Assembly: GCA_029204225.1 (NCBI GenBank)
Contig: CM055101.1
Span: 42,120,927-42,184,926 of the forward strand
From: Diphasiastrum complanatum
Taxonomy: Eukaryota > Streptophyta > Lycopodiopsida > Lycopodiales > Lycopodiaceae
Length of the DNA: 64,000 nucleotides
Direction: 5' to 3'
The translations under genes were made by a program, and so were the position numbers. The notes below the pieces were generated by a model, which saw nothing but the letters and a program-made list of their open reading frames with translations, was not told the DNA's origin and did no database searches. Each line of letters begins with the position of its first letter. The first letter of the stretch is position 1. Shown here one piece after another: positions 11,601-21,299 of this stretch.

Positions 11601-14104
11601 AGCTAAAAATTAAGTCGTAGATGCTCTGAGCCATATTTGTGAAATGCATGAACTTTCTCTCATTGGGATCTCTATGGATTTCTATCTTGCATTAAAGGGT
11701 ATTTGTGAGAAGAGTATTATGGTCCTACTTGGCAGAAAGTATAGTACGGGAGTTTGTAATGTTGTTGGATCTAAGTTGTAGGGTGATCAAATCAGACGAA
11801 GGATAGGAACGTAGAAGACCAGTTTTCTATTCGTAATTGATTGTTATTCTATGATGGAAAAGTGTGTGTACAAGGTGTTCATGTTGTTAGACGGTGTAAA
11901 CAATGTCACATGGCTAAAGTTGATCATCTAAAAGCCGGAAGACTGTTGTTACCATTGGAAATTCCATCTAAAAGGTGGAAAAGTATTTCGATGGATTTTG
12001 TAGTTGGTCTTCCCAAGATGCAAAAAGGCAATAATGTTGTTTGGGTAATAGTTGATCTCCTTACCGAATTAACTACTTTATTCCTGTGAAAGCTATTTTG
12101 AAAGCTTCTAATTTAGCTTAGATCTTTGTGGAACATTTGTTCTGCCTTCAGATGTCTTTAGTGATCGTGATTCTAGGTTCGCTGAACATTTTTGGTTGGT
12201 CGTATTCCATAAACTTTGAGACTTTCCTCAGTTTTAGATCTTTGGATCATCCAGAATCAGATGGTTGGATGGAGAGGACTAATCAGACGATGGAGGATAT
12301 GCTGAGAGCATATGTCTCACATAAGCAATTTCAATGGGAAGTGTACCTTCACTTGATTCAGTTTGCTTATAATGGTAATAAGCATTCAATGATTGAGTAC
12401 GGTCCATATTTGCTTATGTATGGATTTAAGCCACATTCACCTGTCAGTGTTGAAATGGGGTATGTTTGTGTTCAGAAAGCACTGATTTTTTGTCTGATAT
12501 GCAAGAAATATTGCAATTAGCACATAAAAATATTTGTAGTGCTCAAGAACAAGCCAAACACTACGTTGACTTGAAATGATTCCTCTGGAATTTAACGTTG
12601 GACAACAGGTGTATTCGAGAATTCCAAAGGATTCTAATCTTTTGTGTACATTGCAATATTACAAACCATGGACAAGTTTTAGCAGATTATATATAGATTT
12701 ACACGCACACGCGCGCGCACACACATACACACACACAGTTTGGGAGGGAGTACCACCCTCCCCATTCCATATCCTTGATGTGCAAGATTGTGCAGTTGCA
12801 GTAGGTCGATTTAAGGGAGGGAGGGGGTGGCAAGTTAACCTTTTCCCCTCCCCATATTGTTGTAAGGTTGGCCATGGAGGGCTTAAGTTCTTAAGTTTTG
12901 AAGTTAATTTGCTATTAGCACTTCTTTTTGTAAAATGTCCACCTCGAATAACGACAAAAAGGAAAACAAAAAAAAGTTGAAAAAAGAGAGGACGACGTAC
13001 GGTTCTCTTCTCCCTTGTACCACTCGCAAGTACAATAAGGAGGAGGATGTTTTCCTCCCCCCTTACCCATCACCCTCTTCTCAAATCCATTTGTAAGCGT
13101 GCATAGTCCTGCAACCATAACAAACAAAAAGAATCTTGGAACTTTGAACATCAAGGGAGGAACTATGGCTGAGAGCCAGCCATAGAGGGTCTCAAGTGGG
13201 TCCAAGGAGTCACATGGTTGCATGAGCAGGGAGATGACAATGAAATTGAGGGATAAGCTTGACCCAAGGTCACTTGGGTGAGGTTGCTAATAGAGAATAT
13301 TGACCAAGTGACCTAAGGGCAAGGTGGAGCTTGTAGGGGCTACCACATAGGCCATGCACATGCAAGGTGGCAACTTTGGGCTTGCCACCTTGTGGAGGTC
13401 AAAGGAGGTGGGAAAAGAGGGAAAATGGGGATAAAGGCAACACTCTCAAATTTCTCTTGCTTTACTTTTTCACTTGGGCTTAGAGTTCTTGATGTGCTTT
13501 CAAGCTCCCTAAGCCCTTTTACTAATAAACTCTGCATGTTTTTTTAGCAAACCTCCCTTAGTTCAGTATGGAGCCCACAATGCCCATAGGTGTACGAACT
13601 TCTAGCGGCCGAGCAATGTTGGTACATGAGTGCTGGCAGAGGAATTTCTTATGTTTTATTTTGGAACAAGTGCAATCACATTGTCACAATCGACTGATTT
13701 ATGGTGTAAAAATGTACCAACAGCCCTTTTGTGCTAAATCAATGGGCAATTTGCAAGTTAGAGAGGTGAGTTTGGAAGCAGAGGACTAAGATGATCCGAC
13801 ACTTCATGAACTTGTCTTTCCTTCAGATATTCAGGTTACAGAATTAAAAACAATAACTTTGTAATTTTATGGTATTCATAGCTATTAGCGACAGAAAGCT
13901 ACATTATCGTCATTACTTTAAACCTGTACATAAGAAAAGTTGTGTGACAGTGAAAGTTATGTACTCTATTGATGTATTTGAGCTATGCTGTGGCTATTAG
14001 AGTGATTTTTATGTGTACTATCTGCATGCTGGCAGATTGAATCTCCTGAAGAGTTATCAGAGCGAGTGGGCAGTCTGGTGGTGGAATCTCGTTTAGTCCA
14101 GTAA
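632..14104 (+). CDS. mitochondrial small-subunit ribosomal protein uS5 (uS5m), 3' exons
   Basis: This is a structural protein of the mitochondrial ribosomal small subunit; S5 sits near the mRNA entry side and helps decoding accuracy. Six exons read in one phase: 632-685, 823-930, 1133-1228, 1326-1424, 1507-1566 and 14036-14104. All introns are GT-AG and phase 0. The 154 encoded residues cover the S5 RNA-binding domain (NRTCKVTKGGG, then FTAFVVCGNCDGVAAFGKGKG) and the C-terminal S5 fold (LWPAHSGTGM, DILQLAGYKDVKTK, VIGSRHPHNTVKAVFKAL). The last exon adds IESPEELSERVG and a TAA stop at 14102-14104. The order and motifs match the plant-type uS5m, which keeps an NLHY...HTI segment before LWPA. 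N-terminal exons are outside the window. The exon positions are read directly; the assignment rests on recalled family sequence. The final exon is far away but matches the expected tail and phase. Confidence 0.88.
1894..3686. other. intron sequence without recognised features
   Basis: This is AT-rich sequence between the uS5m exon cluster and the first gypsy element. The short ORFs here have no recognisable domain, and no element termini were seen. Confidence 0.5.
3692..4141 (-). repeat. 3' LTR of the 3692-8950 gypsy element (450 bp)
   Basis: On the plus strand it starts AGTTACGAATAGAGCC and ends GTCCATAACT. It shares both ends with the shorter copy at 8845-8950. The first 100 bp contain an imperfect tandem duplication of about 38 bp around GCTATGAAAGCA. 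A purine-rich stretch, GCCAGGGAG on the coding strand, abuts it at 4142-4150 and is the likely polypurine tract. Confidence 0.88.
4189..4785 (-). pseudogene. gypsy integrase C-terminal (GPY/F) region plus chromodomain
   Basis: The reading frame runs from about 4785 to the stop at 4189-4191. It opens at GARELITRASSHL and continues with QTSVDRHRRHVEF and LGDMVYLRL. The KLAPRYYGPYRILE segment is the GPY/F module that ends chromoviral integrases. It then reads VSLLRADIEDDAP and a chromodomain-like stretch (AILQVRLYHSRRRR, IQFLVQWDGRPIEEATWE). Chromodomains of this class are known to steer integration through histone marks. The catalytic core with its DDE residues and the zinc-binding N-terminus are missing upstream, so this is a domain remnant. 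It is nevertheless open over about 200 codons. Confidence 0.88.
5488..6537 (-). CDS. 349-codon spacer ORF of unknown function inside a gypsy element
   Basis: The ORF continues in the frame of the end of the protease, after a single TAG at 6544-6546. The first 50 residues (LDAVTHSLVGIDSQGDF to LPKADDAGLL) look like the usual gypsy protease-to-RT linker. From there on no RT motif is seen (no LPFGL-type or DD box). The remainder is rich in S, V, D, I, F and W, and contains an imperfect internal repeat (DIWHSWLLRIAWISFGP and DIWHSWLLHIAWFSFGP) encoded by a tandem repeat near 5629-5760. I do not recognise any domain. It may be coding, or simply a long open frame in a spacer. Confidence 0.45.
   Translation of the reverse strand: MTFVLDAVTHSLVGIDSQGDFQLVTGKQFMRSLPKADDAGLLSIQSTSVAASLSPSVDAASDLQVVAVCLAPICLDSQISYSVVIPSFIDIETVYLGGISTIAFAHTSDCPPGSVVGVVSSPLVSISPSLESVMADVPADFYGVLHGSTFDGSLAIGDQVVSSFALLHGSLLEVCDLPHDISTVPDMIHAPLALTVTHFSSEDICQMVTITYLGYLYAGIFLDEYTDILPSPGVSTYRFAAIHADGIHFWVHATDSFLPLDIWHSWLLRIAWISFGPIAYTTASFSAMDIWHSWLLHIAWFSFGPVDWCWFFHITDRLWCGYLYDYACGSLSVPWIVAHCQAWHILLLG
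5629..5765. repeat. imperfect tandem repeat of about 79 bp in the gypsy spacer
   Basis: The block starting GGTCCAAATGAAAACC at about 5629 recurs as GGTCCAAATGAAATCC at about 5708, each followed by GTAATAACCAGGAATGCCA. The two copies encode the WHSWLL repeat of the spacer ORF. Confidence 0.75.
6541..8036 (-). pseudogene. gypsy gag and aspartic protease with one frameshift
   Basis: The frame opens at ATG 8036. Residues 1-80 are proline-rich. Residues 90-250 are the retrotransposon gag core (YSGSSDGHLPKNWFAKLDTY, LDGRAATWWRVY). A CCHC zinc knuckle occupies about residues 317-330 (CFRCKNPDHFAHDC). A retropepsin follows with the active-site triad VDTGSTHSFIS at about 409-419. Near 6750 the frame shifts by one base; the protease then continues in another frame (PVPASQPLTVEVAS, YRIGDFSGQANLYIIPMERY, LILGADWF) to a TAG at 6544-6546. 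Gag would coat the RNA in virus-like particles and the protease would cut the polyprotein. The catalytic DTG is intact, but the frameshift and stop make present function doubtful. Confidence 0.88.
8325..8505. repeat. three spaced copies of a GACAGCCTGCAAACAA motif in the gypsy leader
   Basis: The motif appears near 8329, 8409 and 8485 (the last as GAGAGCCTGCAAACAA), about 76-80 bp apart, between the primer-binding site and gag. The spacing suggests an old tandem array of about 80-bp units in the 5' leader. Confidence 0.65.
8557..8616. repeat. (TA)n microsatellite, about 60 bp
   Basis: An uninterrupted alternating AT run lies in the leader of the gypsy element. Confidence 0.97.
8833..8844 (-). 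other. primer-binding site (tRNA-Met) of the gypsy element
   Basis: The minus strand reads TGGTATCAGAGC, complementary to the 3' end of plant initiator tRNA-Met. It directly abuts the 5' LTR, with no spacer base. Confidence 0.92.
8845..8950 (-). repeat. 5' LTR of the gypsy element, internally deleted (106 bp)
   Basis: It has the same outer ends as the 450-bp LTR at 3692-4141 (AGTTACGAATAGAGCC and GTCCATAACT) but jumps from GCAGCACAT straight to GTAATGAGCC. About 344 bp, probably including the promoter, are missing. Confidence 0.88.
8966..9295 (+). CDS. small ORF with a partial RING-like cysteine pattern, 109 codons
   Basis: The ORF starts 10 bp after the right target duplication of the gypsy element. 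Its first 30 residues read MKCSICVSDFK, then YSCGFFVCTNCI. This resembles the first half of a RING finger (C-x2-C ... C-G-H-x-x-C-x2-C), with the histidine replaced by phenylalanine. Further on, REMQCKQKEM and REMQCKK come from a short duplicated segment of about 27 bp. There is no second half of a zinc finger. It could be a captured or decayed gene piece, or chance. It is inside the uS5m intron on the same strand. Confidence 0.25.
   Translation: MKCSICVSDFKTIFYSCGFFVCTNCINRAFNVYKRTRNSYQQNQVQSLKIRGIALSDIYEDGSNVLEKETVREMQCKQKEMVREMQCKKVAADCCLKCECRNLKMNLVI
9475..9865 (+). pseudogene. Ty3/gypsy reverse transcriptase end and RNase H start (relic)
   Basis: A degenerate plus-strand frame reads VKVVIKWPLPKLVHLSKLFLG then FIRDYAKIIVSLINNLL, matching the connection region after the RT palm. 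It continues with the RNase H opening PPFEVQVDASDFPIGAILL and SNHEKEHY. Several stops interrupt it. It breaks off at 9865, where the minus-strand element begins, and resumes beyond 11493. Confidence 0.8.
9866..10296 (-). repeat. 3' LTR of the nested gypsy element
   Basis: The plus strand starts ACTATTATAACCCCCACA and ends near GGTCCATAACAT, next to CCCTCCCCCAT, whose complement is a purine tract. The first about 230 bp match 11250-11493. The coding-strand start (TGTTATGGACC) resembles the start of the 3692-8950 element's LTR (AGTTATGGACT), suggesting related families. Confidence 0.72.
10335..11231 (-). pseudogene. gypsy integrase C-terminal half with chromodomain relic
   Basis: From about 11231 the minus strand reads RASKLAQVYVEKLFKLYRL and SNAIVRDQDTKFTGKF, then after a break LGLSDHPKSDGQTERTNQSM, which holds the catalytic glutamate region. 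FAYNNAKHSVYSPFMLMYG and the C-terminal FHVSHLRNN follow (frame open 11181-10540). After a frameshift, MIDYLVHWKSRFEDKDTWE at about 10400 is a chromodomain remnant. Integrase would insert element DNA. Here the zinc finger and first catalytic aspartate are missing. Confidence 0.85.
11238..11249 (-). other. primer-binding site variant of the nested element
   Basis: The minus strand reads TGGTATTAGAGC, one base different from the usual TGGTATCAGAGC, directly beside the LTR that starts at 11250. Confidence 0.75.
11250..11493 (-). repeat. truncated 5' LTR of the nested gypsy element
   Basis: It repeats the first part of the LTR at 9866 (TATAACTCCCATGATTGGCC and the CTGGCTAGCACAAACAAC block, the latter partly duplicated in this copy) and stops at GGCATGCAC, where the left copy goes on with TAGTGCTCC. 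Confidence 0.78.
11494..11690 (+). pseudogene. gypsy RNase H C-terminus, continuation of the interrupted pol relic
   Basis: The stretch reads YEHLRYIC then NDLRDRQARWVELLQEFEF, followed by a decayed ADALS-like box and MHELSLI. This is the tail of gypsy RNase H and picks up the reading lost at 9865, which shows that the minus-strand element was inserted in this gene. Confidence 0.8.
11841..12650 (+). pseudogene. gypsy integrase (relic of the older plus-strand element)
   Basis: Frame pieces read VVRRCKQCHMAKVDHLKAG (cysteine half of the HHCC zinc finger) and KRWKSISMDFVVGLPKMQKG (first catalytic aspartate). Next come VWVIVDLLTE and SLDHPESDGWMERTNQTMED (catalytic glutamate region), then FAYNGNKHS and the C-terminal NVGQQVYSRIPKDS. 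Stops and frameshifts separate them. No LTR could be assigned to this older element. Confidence 0.83.
12701..12738. repeat. (CA)n/(CG)n simple repeat
   Basis: A short alternating tract, ACACGCACACGCGCGCGCAC then ACACATACACACACACA, lies just after the integrase relic. Confidence 0.9.
12739..14035. other. rest of the uS5m terminal intron
   Basis: It contains CCTCCC-rich stretches near 12760 and 13040 that may be LTR debris of the older gypsy element. No coding relic is seen. The short ORF at 13568-13789 has no recognised domain. Confidence 0.4.
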
Positions 14105-17040
14105 ATTGCTGGATGTTAATTGGTATATTCAACTCATTTTTTAACCTTGCTTGTCACAGGGCAAGAATAGTATGTAATTGCAGCTTTCACTGCTGGGTAG
14201 AGTCAATAACATTTTTGCAGGTAGATATCATACTAACAGTTGCATTATCAGAAAATGGTGGCTTTCAGGCCAAATAGCTTTTGATGTAAGTTTGAGTTTC
14301 ACTGCTTGGTCTGCATAAATTATTGAGCATCTCACTACGAAAAATGCAGAAGTGGGGTTGTGTAGAACTGAACTTTACTGTGGTTATATGTCCTCTTTTG
14401 AATGAGCAAATCATTGTGCATTTGCAGCTTAGTGGATTTTCTATTTCTATGACTGGAACAGTTTACCGATAACAAGTCATTATGTTCTCCTCTTTAACCA
14501 CATGATATAGGTATGTCTTGACATGTATAAGGATGCTTAGAGCTGAAAGGTTGCAGCAGCTTAAAATCAATTATAGCATTCCAGTTTAAGCAAGCATATA
14601 GATTGTGACATATGATTGGCAAAAGCCACCAAGGAGGTAAAATGTGCATTTTTTCTACTTCATGCACCAAAAGTGCTCCGGTAGATTTGCAGTTTTTGGG
14701 GATTTTAGTTGGAATCTTGCATAGCGCCACCACCTTGTTATGGTTGTGTTTTTGGAAGTGATCTCACTGATATGTTGCTTCGTCCATGCATCTCATGAAG
14801 TGGTAGCTTTAGGTTCAAACAATTTTCAAGTAAGTTAGTTTGTCCTTTTTAGAAAGCATATATGATGCTACGACCTTTATGAATACAGCTGGTGAGACAG
14901 TACCTTTCAAGGTTCTTGAGCTCAAACATTGGTTTGCTTGAGAGGATTACACATGTTCAATTTAGGACCAATGTCAATTATTGGGTTTTTATATGATAGA
15001 ATTTGTTGCTCTTCTAGGCTTTAACAAGTTTGGGATCTTGTAGGTCATCACTGAATCCATAAAGATGATATGAATGGTCAGAATGGTGGCTTAATCCAGG
15101 CAAAAGGCTCCTTGTAATAGTTTGATGAAGAAGAGATTAACACTTGGCATTGTGTTTTTAAAGTTTTCTTTAAGGACTCCATATTTAGGATGATTCCCTC
15201 AATATGTGCTTATAGCCTTAGTTAAAGGGCAACTTTATAAATTTGAATTGCACACATGTTCTTCATGCTTGTTCTAGTGATATTAAGGTACTGAGATGCG
15301 ACCCATTGATGCTTTTTGAAGATTTAAAGTTGTGTCAAATTTGGATTGTTTTAACAGTGACATTAAATCATGGAAAGAAGCTGGATGATTTCCCTTGAGA
15401 TATGGATCTTACACACAATAATGCATGTCAGCAAATGGTTGATGCACTATGATGATGATAACCACTCCTACAATAACTCACACAAGTCCATGCTTCTCAG
15501 AAAATTGCTTGTCATGGTTTTTTCTTAAGCGCTTCTTTAACTTTGAAGATTCTATTCATCAGATCAATGTGTTCTTACAAAATAGTTCATGGTATTGTAA
15601 TGCATATATGGAAGACAAATAACAGATGGAAGGTGAAGACTTCAAGTTATAGCTACAAAAATGATTGATTTTATGTCCTCAGACACCAAAGAGCATTTAA
15701 TGTTTAAGACAATTTTAAACTCATCACCTGTGGATAATCCTTTTATTGCCTTACTGCGTTTTTCTTGTTTACATTTTCTCCCCACTTTCCATAATTCCTT
15801 GCTTGCTGTAGTTGCAAAAAGTACCAAAGGTGTGGCAGCCTTTGTTCACAAGGAGTCACCATATCTCTTGTATTCAACCATTTGTTAGGTTCATACTTCA
15901 TACTTCATAGTAATCGAACTTATTGGATATAGGTGTACCTTGTATTTGTTGAAAGAAACTTGAAATTTTGGACTCCCTAGTATCTCTTAGGAATGATCCT
16001 AATTCATCTTTAAAATTCTACTAGTTTTTAGATGGACCTCACACAATCTTGCAAATTGAAGCCAACCATGGTTCACCTTTTGATGGAAATTTTCATTTTG
16101 GACATCACCTCTAACTATAATGATAATTCTCGTGGCATGTACGTAGAGTAACAAAAAACATGGATATGATTTTAGATCCACGAAGATTGCAAGTCTACAT
16201 CTCTAATCACGTGCTTGGCTCCATGGTTGTTTGGCCTCCCACTTTGTGACTCTTTCCCATCCTCTTCTCTTTTGGCATTTTAAGGAATTTACCCCTAAAA
16301 GCTCGTTCATACAAACTAAGTTCTCCTTTCGCTTTTGTTTCAAATACCTAAAATTGTAACCAATACGCTCTAGGCTCGTTTGATGTTGAATTGAAAAACT
16401 CTTCATTGCACTATATGTCTAATATTTAGGGAGAAACAATATAAAAAATTCTTGACATTATTTTGAAGCTTAAAATTGGCATTGTAACCAAAGGTGATTC
16501 ATAAAATCACAAGTCTTGACTTTGGTTTTAGTTTAAGTAGTTGGAAAGGGGTGCCTTTTATATGGAAAGACAGGTAAAGATATATTGCAAAGGAAACATT
16601 TTTTCTAAAGATACCAAAACAATGAACTTTTATAGAGAGGGCATCATGCAAACTTCACATTTGTATTTTAGGTTTTAATATGCCTCTTTCAGGAGATTGA
16701 ATTCTCTCTTTTGGTGAAGGGAAAATATTCAGGTTTGAATTGTTGTGGTCCAAAGTTCTGTTTTAGGGAAATATGAGAAAAGATATTCTTAATGATGTCC
16801 ATATGGCAAAATTAAGTCCTTTTCTTTCGATTGGTATAATTTAGTTGATTCACCAAAAACCCTTGTGTGTTGTTATTGAGAGTTTTATTATATTGGTAAA
16901 TACTTTTTGGCAAAACTATAGTTAAGACGAGTATGAATTGTCTTGATCCCTTCATGTCAAGTCACTCTAGGCAGTGAAAGTTCAAGGCTTCTCCCGCCTC
17001 TAGCACGAACAAATCATAAGTGACATAAGAAAGAGCACAT
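14105..17040. other. uS5m 3' flank and intergenic DNA
   Basis: The beginning must contain the uS5m 3' UTR. No other gene, repeat or element boundary is recognised; ORFs are short and without domains. Confidence 0.45.
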
Positions 17041-17259
17041 CTGCCCAGCCCTCCATCGCCAGGTTTATGAATAGCCTTCCATCAGAAGTTGTACAATAAT
17101 ACAGTTAGATCTGTCCAGATTCCATCACCACCAAGCGTAAATGAGCTTTCTCAAAAAAGCATAGCTGCATCCCGAGCCTGAATATGTACGAGAACAACGT
17201 GTAGTGCTCTTGCGCATGCCACCATCTAAATGAGATGAAGCTCCTAAGAGCATGTACGA

Positions 17260-17460
17260 GAGCAGAGACGATGCCCCCTTTTGTGAGTGCTAGCACCTGC
17301 CTGCTAAAATCCAGCGGTGCAAGGGCCTCCAGCGCTGCTTCCAACCCCTTCTGTGAGTGCTAGCGCTACCTGCTGAAATCAACTGCAGCTACCTGCTGAA
17401 ATCAACTGGTGCAGAGACGATGCCCCCTTCTGTGAGTGCTTGCACCTGCCTCCATCGTTG
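17260..17460. repeat. local imperfect duplications (GAGACGATGCCCCC block)
   Basis: The block GAGACGATGCCCCCTT with TGTGAGTGCT and GCACCTGCCT occurs at about 17268 and 17407. A third partial copy sits near 17346, and CTACCTGCTGAAATCAACTG is doubled at about 17368 and 17390. No function is recognised. Confidence 0.65.
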
Positions 17461-18915
17461 CTTCCAACTCCATAAGCAACTCCATAAGGGACTGTTTTCA
17501 AAGTGAAGTCCAAAGCTAAAATCCAGCGCACTTCCTACAACACACTTCCTACATCGGACTTTGTCAAGCTCACTCTTTTGAACAGCTTCAAAGATCCAAG
17601 CGACAAAGCAACTCATCGCCTGCTTGCAGTAGGCCTCAATTATGCCCTCTTTGATCGTCTATCTTGCTCCTGTCTCGAGATCTCGCCCTCAAGATAACAA
17701 ACCCTAACGTTTTTGTTCTATGCTCATAGAAGCTGAGCATAGGACTCCACACTTTTGAACTGTTTCTTCCATTTGAAGAAACCCTTGCCCTTCAATCTAA
17801 TTTTCACCTTTCATGTCTTTTTGAACTTGAAGTGTCTACTAATGAAGGAATTAGCTTTTTCGGCTCAAAAGTCTAGTTTGCTATGCTCATCATAGAAAAA
17901 AGTCTTAGCATAGCAAAGGACAGGTCAATTTTTTTTGGGCTATGCTTAACATAGCAAAAAGAAGATCGATTCTCACTAAGCATACATGTAGAGGCCAAAG
18001 CGGGGGCATTACACAGCTAAAGGACTTGGAAGTGTCCGACTGGTGAATATCACCTTGAAATGTAGGGTTTCTAGCATAGCAAAAAAAACTTGAAAGTTTT
18101 TTGTTATGTTGAGAATAGCAAAGAGTAATTCAATTTTTTTTGCTACGATGCTCAGCACACGTAGAGGCTCGATGCGGGGGCCTGAGGGACTTATCTTAGG
18201 GTGGCTAGAGGATAGGGCCAAATGGAGTAGACCAAGCTGTAATCACCTTATCCAAAAACACTACCTGAGTGATTATGAGAATAATGTCTTACTCTACAAG
18301 GCTTTATGAAAGGAAGAGCACCAAGTATGCATCGTAAAGCTCGTAAAAATCAATTTCTAAATGTTACAAAAAACTATATACACCAATTGTAGTTTGTTTT
18401 ATTAATTTCAACAATTACGTTACAACTTTTTTTTTTTTTTAATAATTACGTAGTTTGTATTTGTGAATTTTTCATGACCAATGGTGCACTCTATGAGGAC
18501 CATTCTGAAAGCCACTAGAAAAAAAAAAAACCCAACTAACTATTTTTCTCTAGAGCATGAGTAGCACAATACTAAGAGCCTTTGGTATTTTAAGCCTTAC
18601 CAAAAATGACAACTCTAAAAAGATTCTTGAATCCTCAACGACTGTAAAAAATATTGACATTTTATGATTTGTGCAAGGTAAGAATGTGATATTTATTTGG
18701 CCTTGTGAGAAAATTGACAAACTGTAAAAGCTATCACAATGAAGTAATGTAGTGATTTTCATAAAATTCAATTTCACATGCTTATTCCACATCTGACTTA
18801 TGACAATATCAAAAAACATTTATTTTGGATTGCAAATATTTTTGGAGTCATTAAAAACAACATCTCTCATCTACTAGGAATTTTGGCATACTCTACAAAG
18901 GGACTAATCTTGGCT

Positions 18916-19240
18916 TAAGAGCCTATAGTGACTTGGATTTTGTAGGTGACAAAGTGGATCGAAAGTCTACTAGTACATTTGCTACATTCCTTTGTGATGG
19001 AGTAGTATCATGGCTTTCAATGAAGCAAGATACTATTTCATTGTCTTCAACCGAATTTGAGTATAAGGCCTTGACGTCAACATGGAAGGAGGTCTTATGG
19101 CTCAAGTGAAGGTTCAAGTTATGGAGGAACCTATGATCTATTGTGATAGCCAATCAGCCCAATCACTTGCAACCAATCCTACTTTCCATGCAAGCTTCAT
19201 TGAGTTTCTTAGCTGATTTGTTCACTAAATCCTTGCCTTA
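18916..19240 (+). pseudogene. Ty1/copia RNase H relic
   Basis: The plus strand reads LRAYSDLDFVGDKVDRKSTS, VVSWLSMKQDTISLSSTEFE and YKALTSTWKEVLWL, then after frameshifts IYCDSQSAQSL-like codons and SLADLFTKSLP. This is the typical end of copia pol (RNase H removes the RNA strand in reverse transcription). It is broken by stops and internal loss. Confidence 0.82.
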
Positions 19241-19814
19241 CCTTGTTTAAATCCTTTAGCTATGCAATCATCATTCTTAAAAAAGGAACAAACTCCATGC
19301 TTAAATTGTACATCAAGGCCATTATCCTTCAATTGGCCAATACTAAACAAAATTTTAATAATAGACGGTACATTAAGGACATTTTCAAGATTCATCCTTT
19401 TGAATGATCCCAAGTACAATGGAATAGTACCTACACCACTTATCCTACACTCTTGATCACTAGCTATAAAAAAAGACTTTTTAACATCATTGTAAGAGAT
19501 TTGAGTGGAAAAGTAGTATCTCCATCCTGCAATGAAAACAAGGAGTACATCCTAGCCTTTGTATGGAGCATCCTACACTCTTCAGCTACAAGTACACTAT
19601 CAATTGTAGGCAAAGTGTCTTGAATGGCAAAACTTTGGACCAAATTTGTGAATTCTGTTGAAAATCCAGCAACTTCACACGTGTGGGAAATCACAACAAC
19701 AGTGTGAATGATCTTTACCATGCTTTGTGGTGGCACATAGATCACCTGCAGAGTAATACTACAATCTACATACAGATCTGAGGCTAGAGCACAATCTAGA
19801 ATGCTACAGATCAA
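19225..19814 (-). pseudogene. Ty1/copia gag and pre-integrase relic, opposite strand
   Basis: At 19419-19225 the minus strand reads LENVLNVPSIIKILFSIGQL and DNGLDVQF, the segment between copia protease and integrase. At 19814-19464, SFAIQDTLPTIDSVLVAEE resembles the gag C-terminal half. It abuts the plus-strand RNase H relic tail to tail, so these are two different decayed copies or an inversion. Confidence 0.65.
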
Positions 19815-20840
19815 AGCTACATTAATTCCTCACAAATAGAAAAAGTACACAAGCATAATAATGTATGAAGAAGACACCAATCTCGAGTTAGAGAGAGAAT
19901 ACAATTACAAGCAAAATAGCATGAGATCCAATTTTGACATTATGACCTTACAAAAGCTTGATTCATCATTAGAAATGAATGAGAACCATACGTACATATA
20001 TAGGAGAGCCAAATTCGTGGTACTACTAGCATTCAATGCATTTTCTACACCTATTCAAGTGTAAACTACTACCATATTGACAGCTAACAGCTTGCATGCA
20101 AAGATTGCACCTAACTTTTACCTACTTTCTGCAAATGTCAATTTCTCAACTAGATATGTACAAAACTACATGCATGTGTCCATTACTATATTTGCATGCC
20201 TTACATGTCACAATGGAAACTTAGGGCACAATGCATTTATGATGGCTCGAGTTTCTACAAGGTCATATTAGACCATTTCCATGTGTAAATCTACATGCAT
20301 GTCAATCTAGACATTGTGAACATTGTTGCATGTCATACTAGACCAACTAGACTTTATGCATGTCATTGGAACTTGATCTACCTAACCCAAACTCGTCCTA
20401 TTCTACAAGGATATGTGCTCAATTCACACACCTTGGATATGTACAATCAATTTACATGGGTAGAACCTTCAAAATCAACATATGCAAGATAGATATGTTT
20501 TACAATTCTTCACACTCCTCCTTAAAATATATCAAATTGATTTTGATGAAGATCCTTTGTGTGTGTAGATTCTTTGTTTTGAATTTGAAGTGAAAATCCA
20601 AAGAATCCATCATAGCAACACGCTTACCAAATCCATGATAAGATCTCTGTGATAGAAATCTTTTCCAAATGCCTTTAAAAAATATTTCACCAATCTGCCA
20701 CTATGTCGATATGCCTCCTCCATGCCTGACTTACTTGATCTTTGAGATAAGCAAATCTCAACTAAGCAAGATATATCATCAACCAAAGAAAGAGAATCAT
20801 AGGTGAGTACAAAAGAATGAATACCACCTTCACTTATCCT
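19815..20840. other. AT-rich DNA, possibly the LTR of a decayed minus-strand copia element
   Basis: At about 20510-20526 the minus strand shows TTTAAGGAGGAGTGTG, which resembles a copia polypurine tract followed by an LTR start. No second LTR copy was found in the window, so this is a weak suggestion. Confidence 0.25.
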
Positions 20841-21299
20841 TTTTTGGTGATAATTTTTTATTTCAAGATTCTTCCTGCACTTTTATGATCATTGATCTAG
20901 GGTCAGATGCAACCTACTTTGATTCTATGTCTGCTCATCTGACACCTGTAGGAATCACAAAACTCAGACAACTTCCAACTGATCTTCATCATGGATCAAA
21001 GACTAAAGGATAACCAATCCTATTCTCTTTACACATTCAAATGTTAAGTTCAAGAATTTGAAGATCATTGAAGACTTGGCCAGCTTCAACGACTTCAACA
21101 AATCAAGATTATCTACAAGTCTGCAAAAATACACTGTCTTCGCAATAGTATGCAGAAATGAACTCAGTTCGCATTTTTCCCAACTCCAAAATGCACAATT
21201 TCTCGACAGTGACTTCTTTTCAACTATTTCGAAGAAGCAAAGCTTTTTGTCGGATTTTTTGCATTTTTCCAAAAAATGTGACTATTTGGACATCAGTTT

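Larger units (their letters stand above)
1567..14035 (+). other. 12.5-kb terminal intron of uS5m, packed with retroelements
   Basis: The donor is ATG|GTATGG at 1566/1567 and the acceptor is GGCAG|ATTGAA at 14035/14036. The four upstream introns are only about 80-200 bp. This one contains a complete gypsy element (3692-8950), an older gypsy relic with a nested element (9475-12650) and simple repeats. The length is explained by transposon insertion. Confidence 0.8.
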
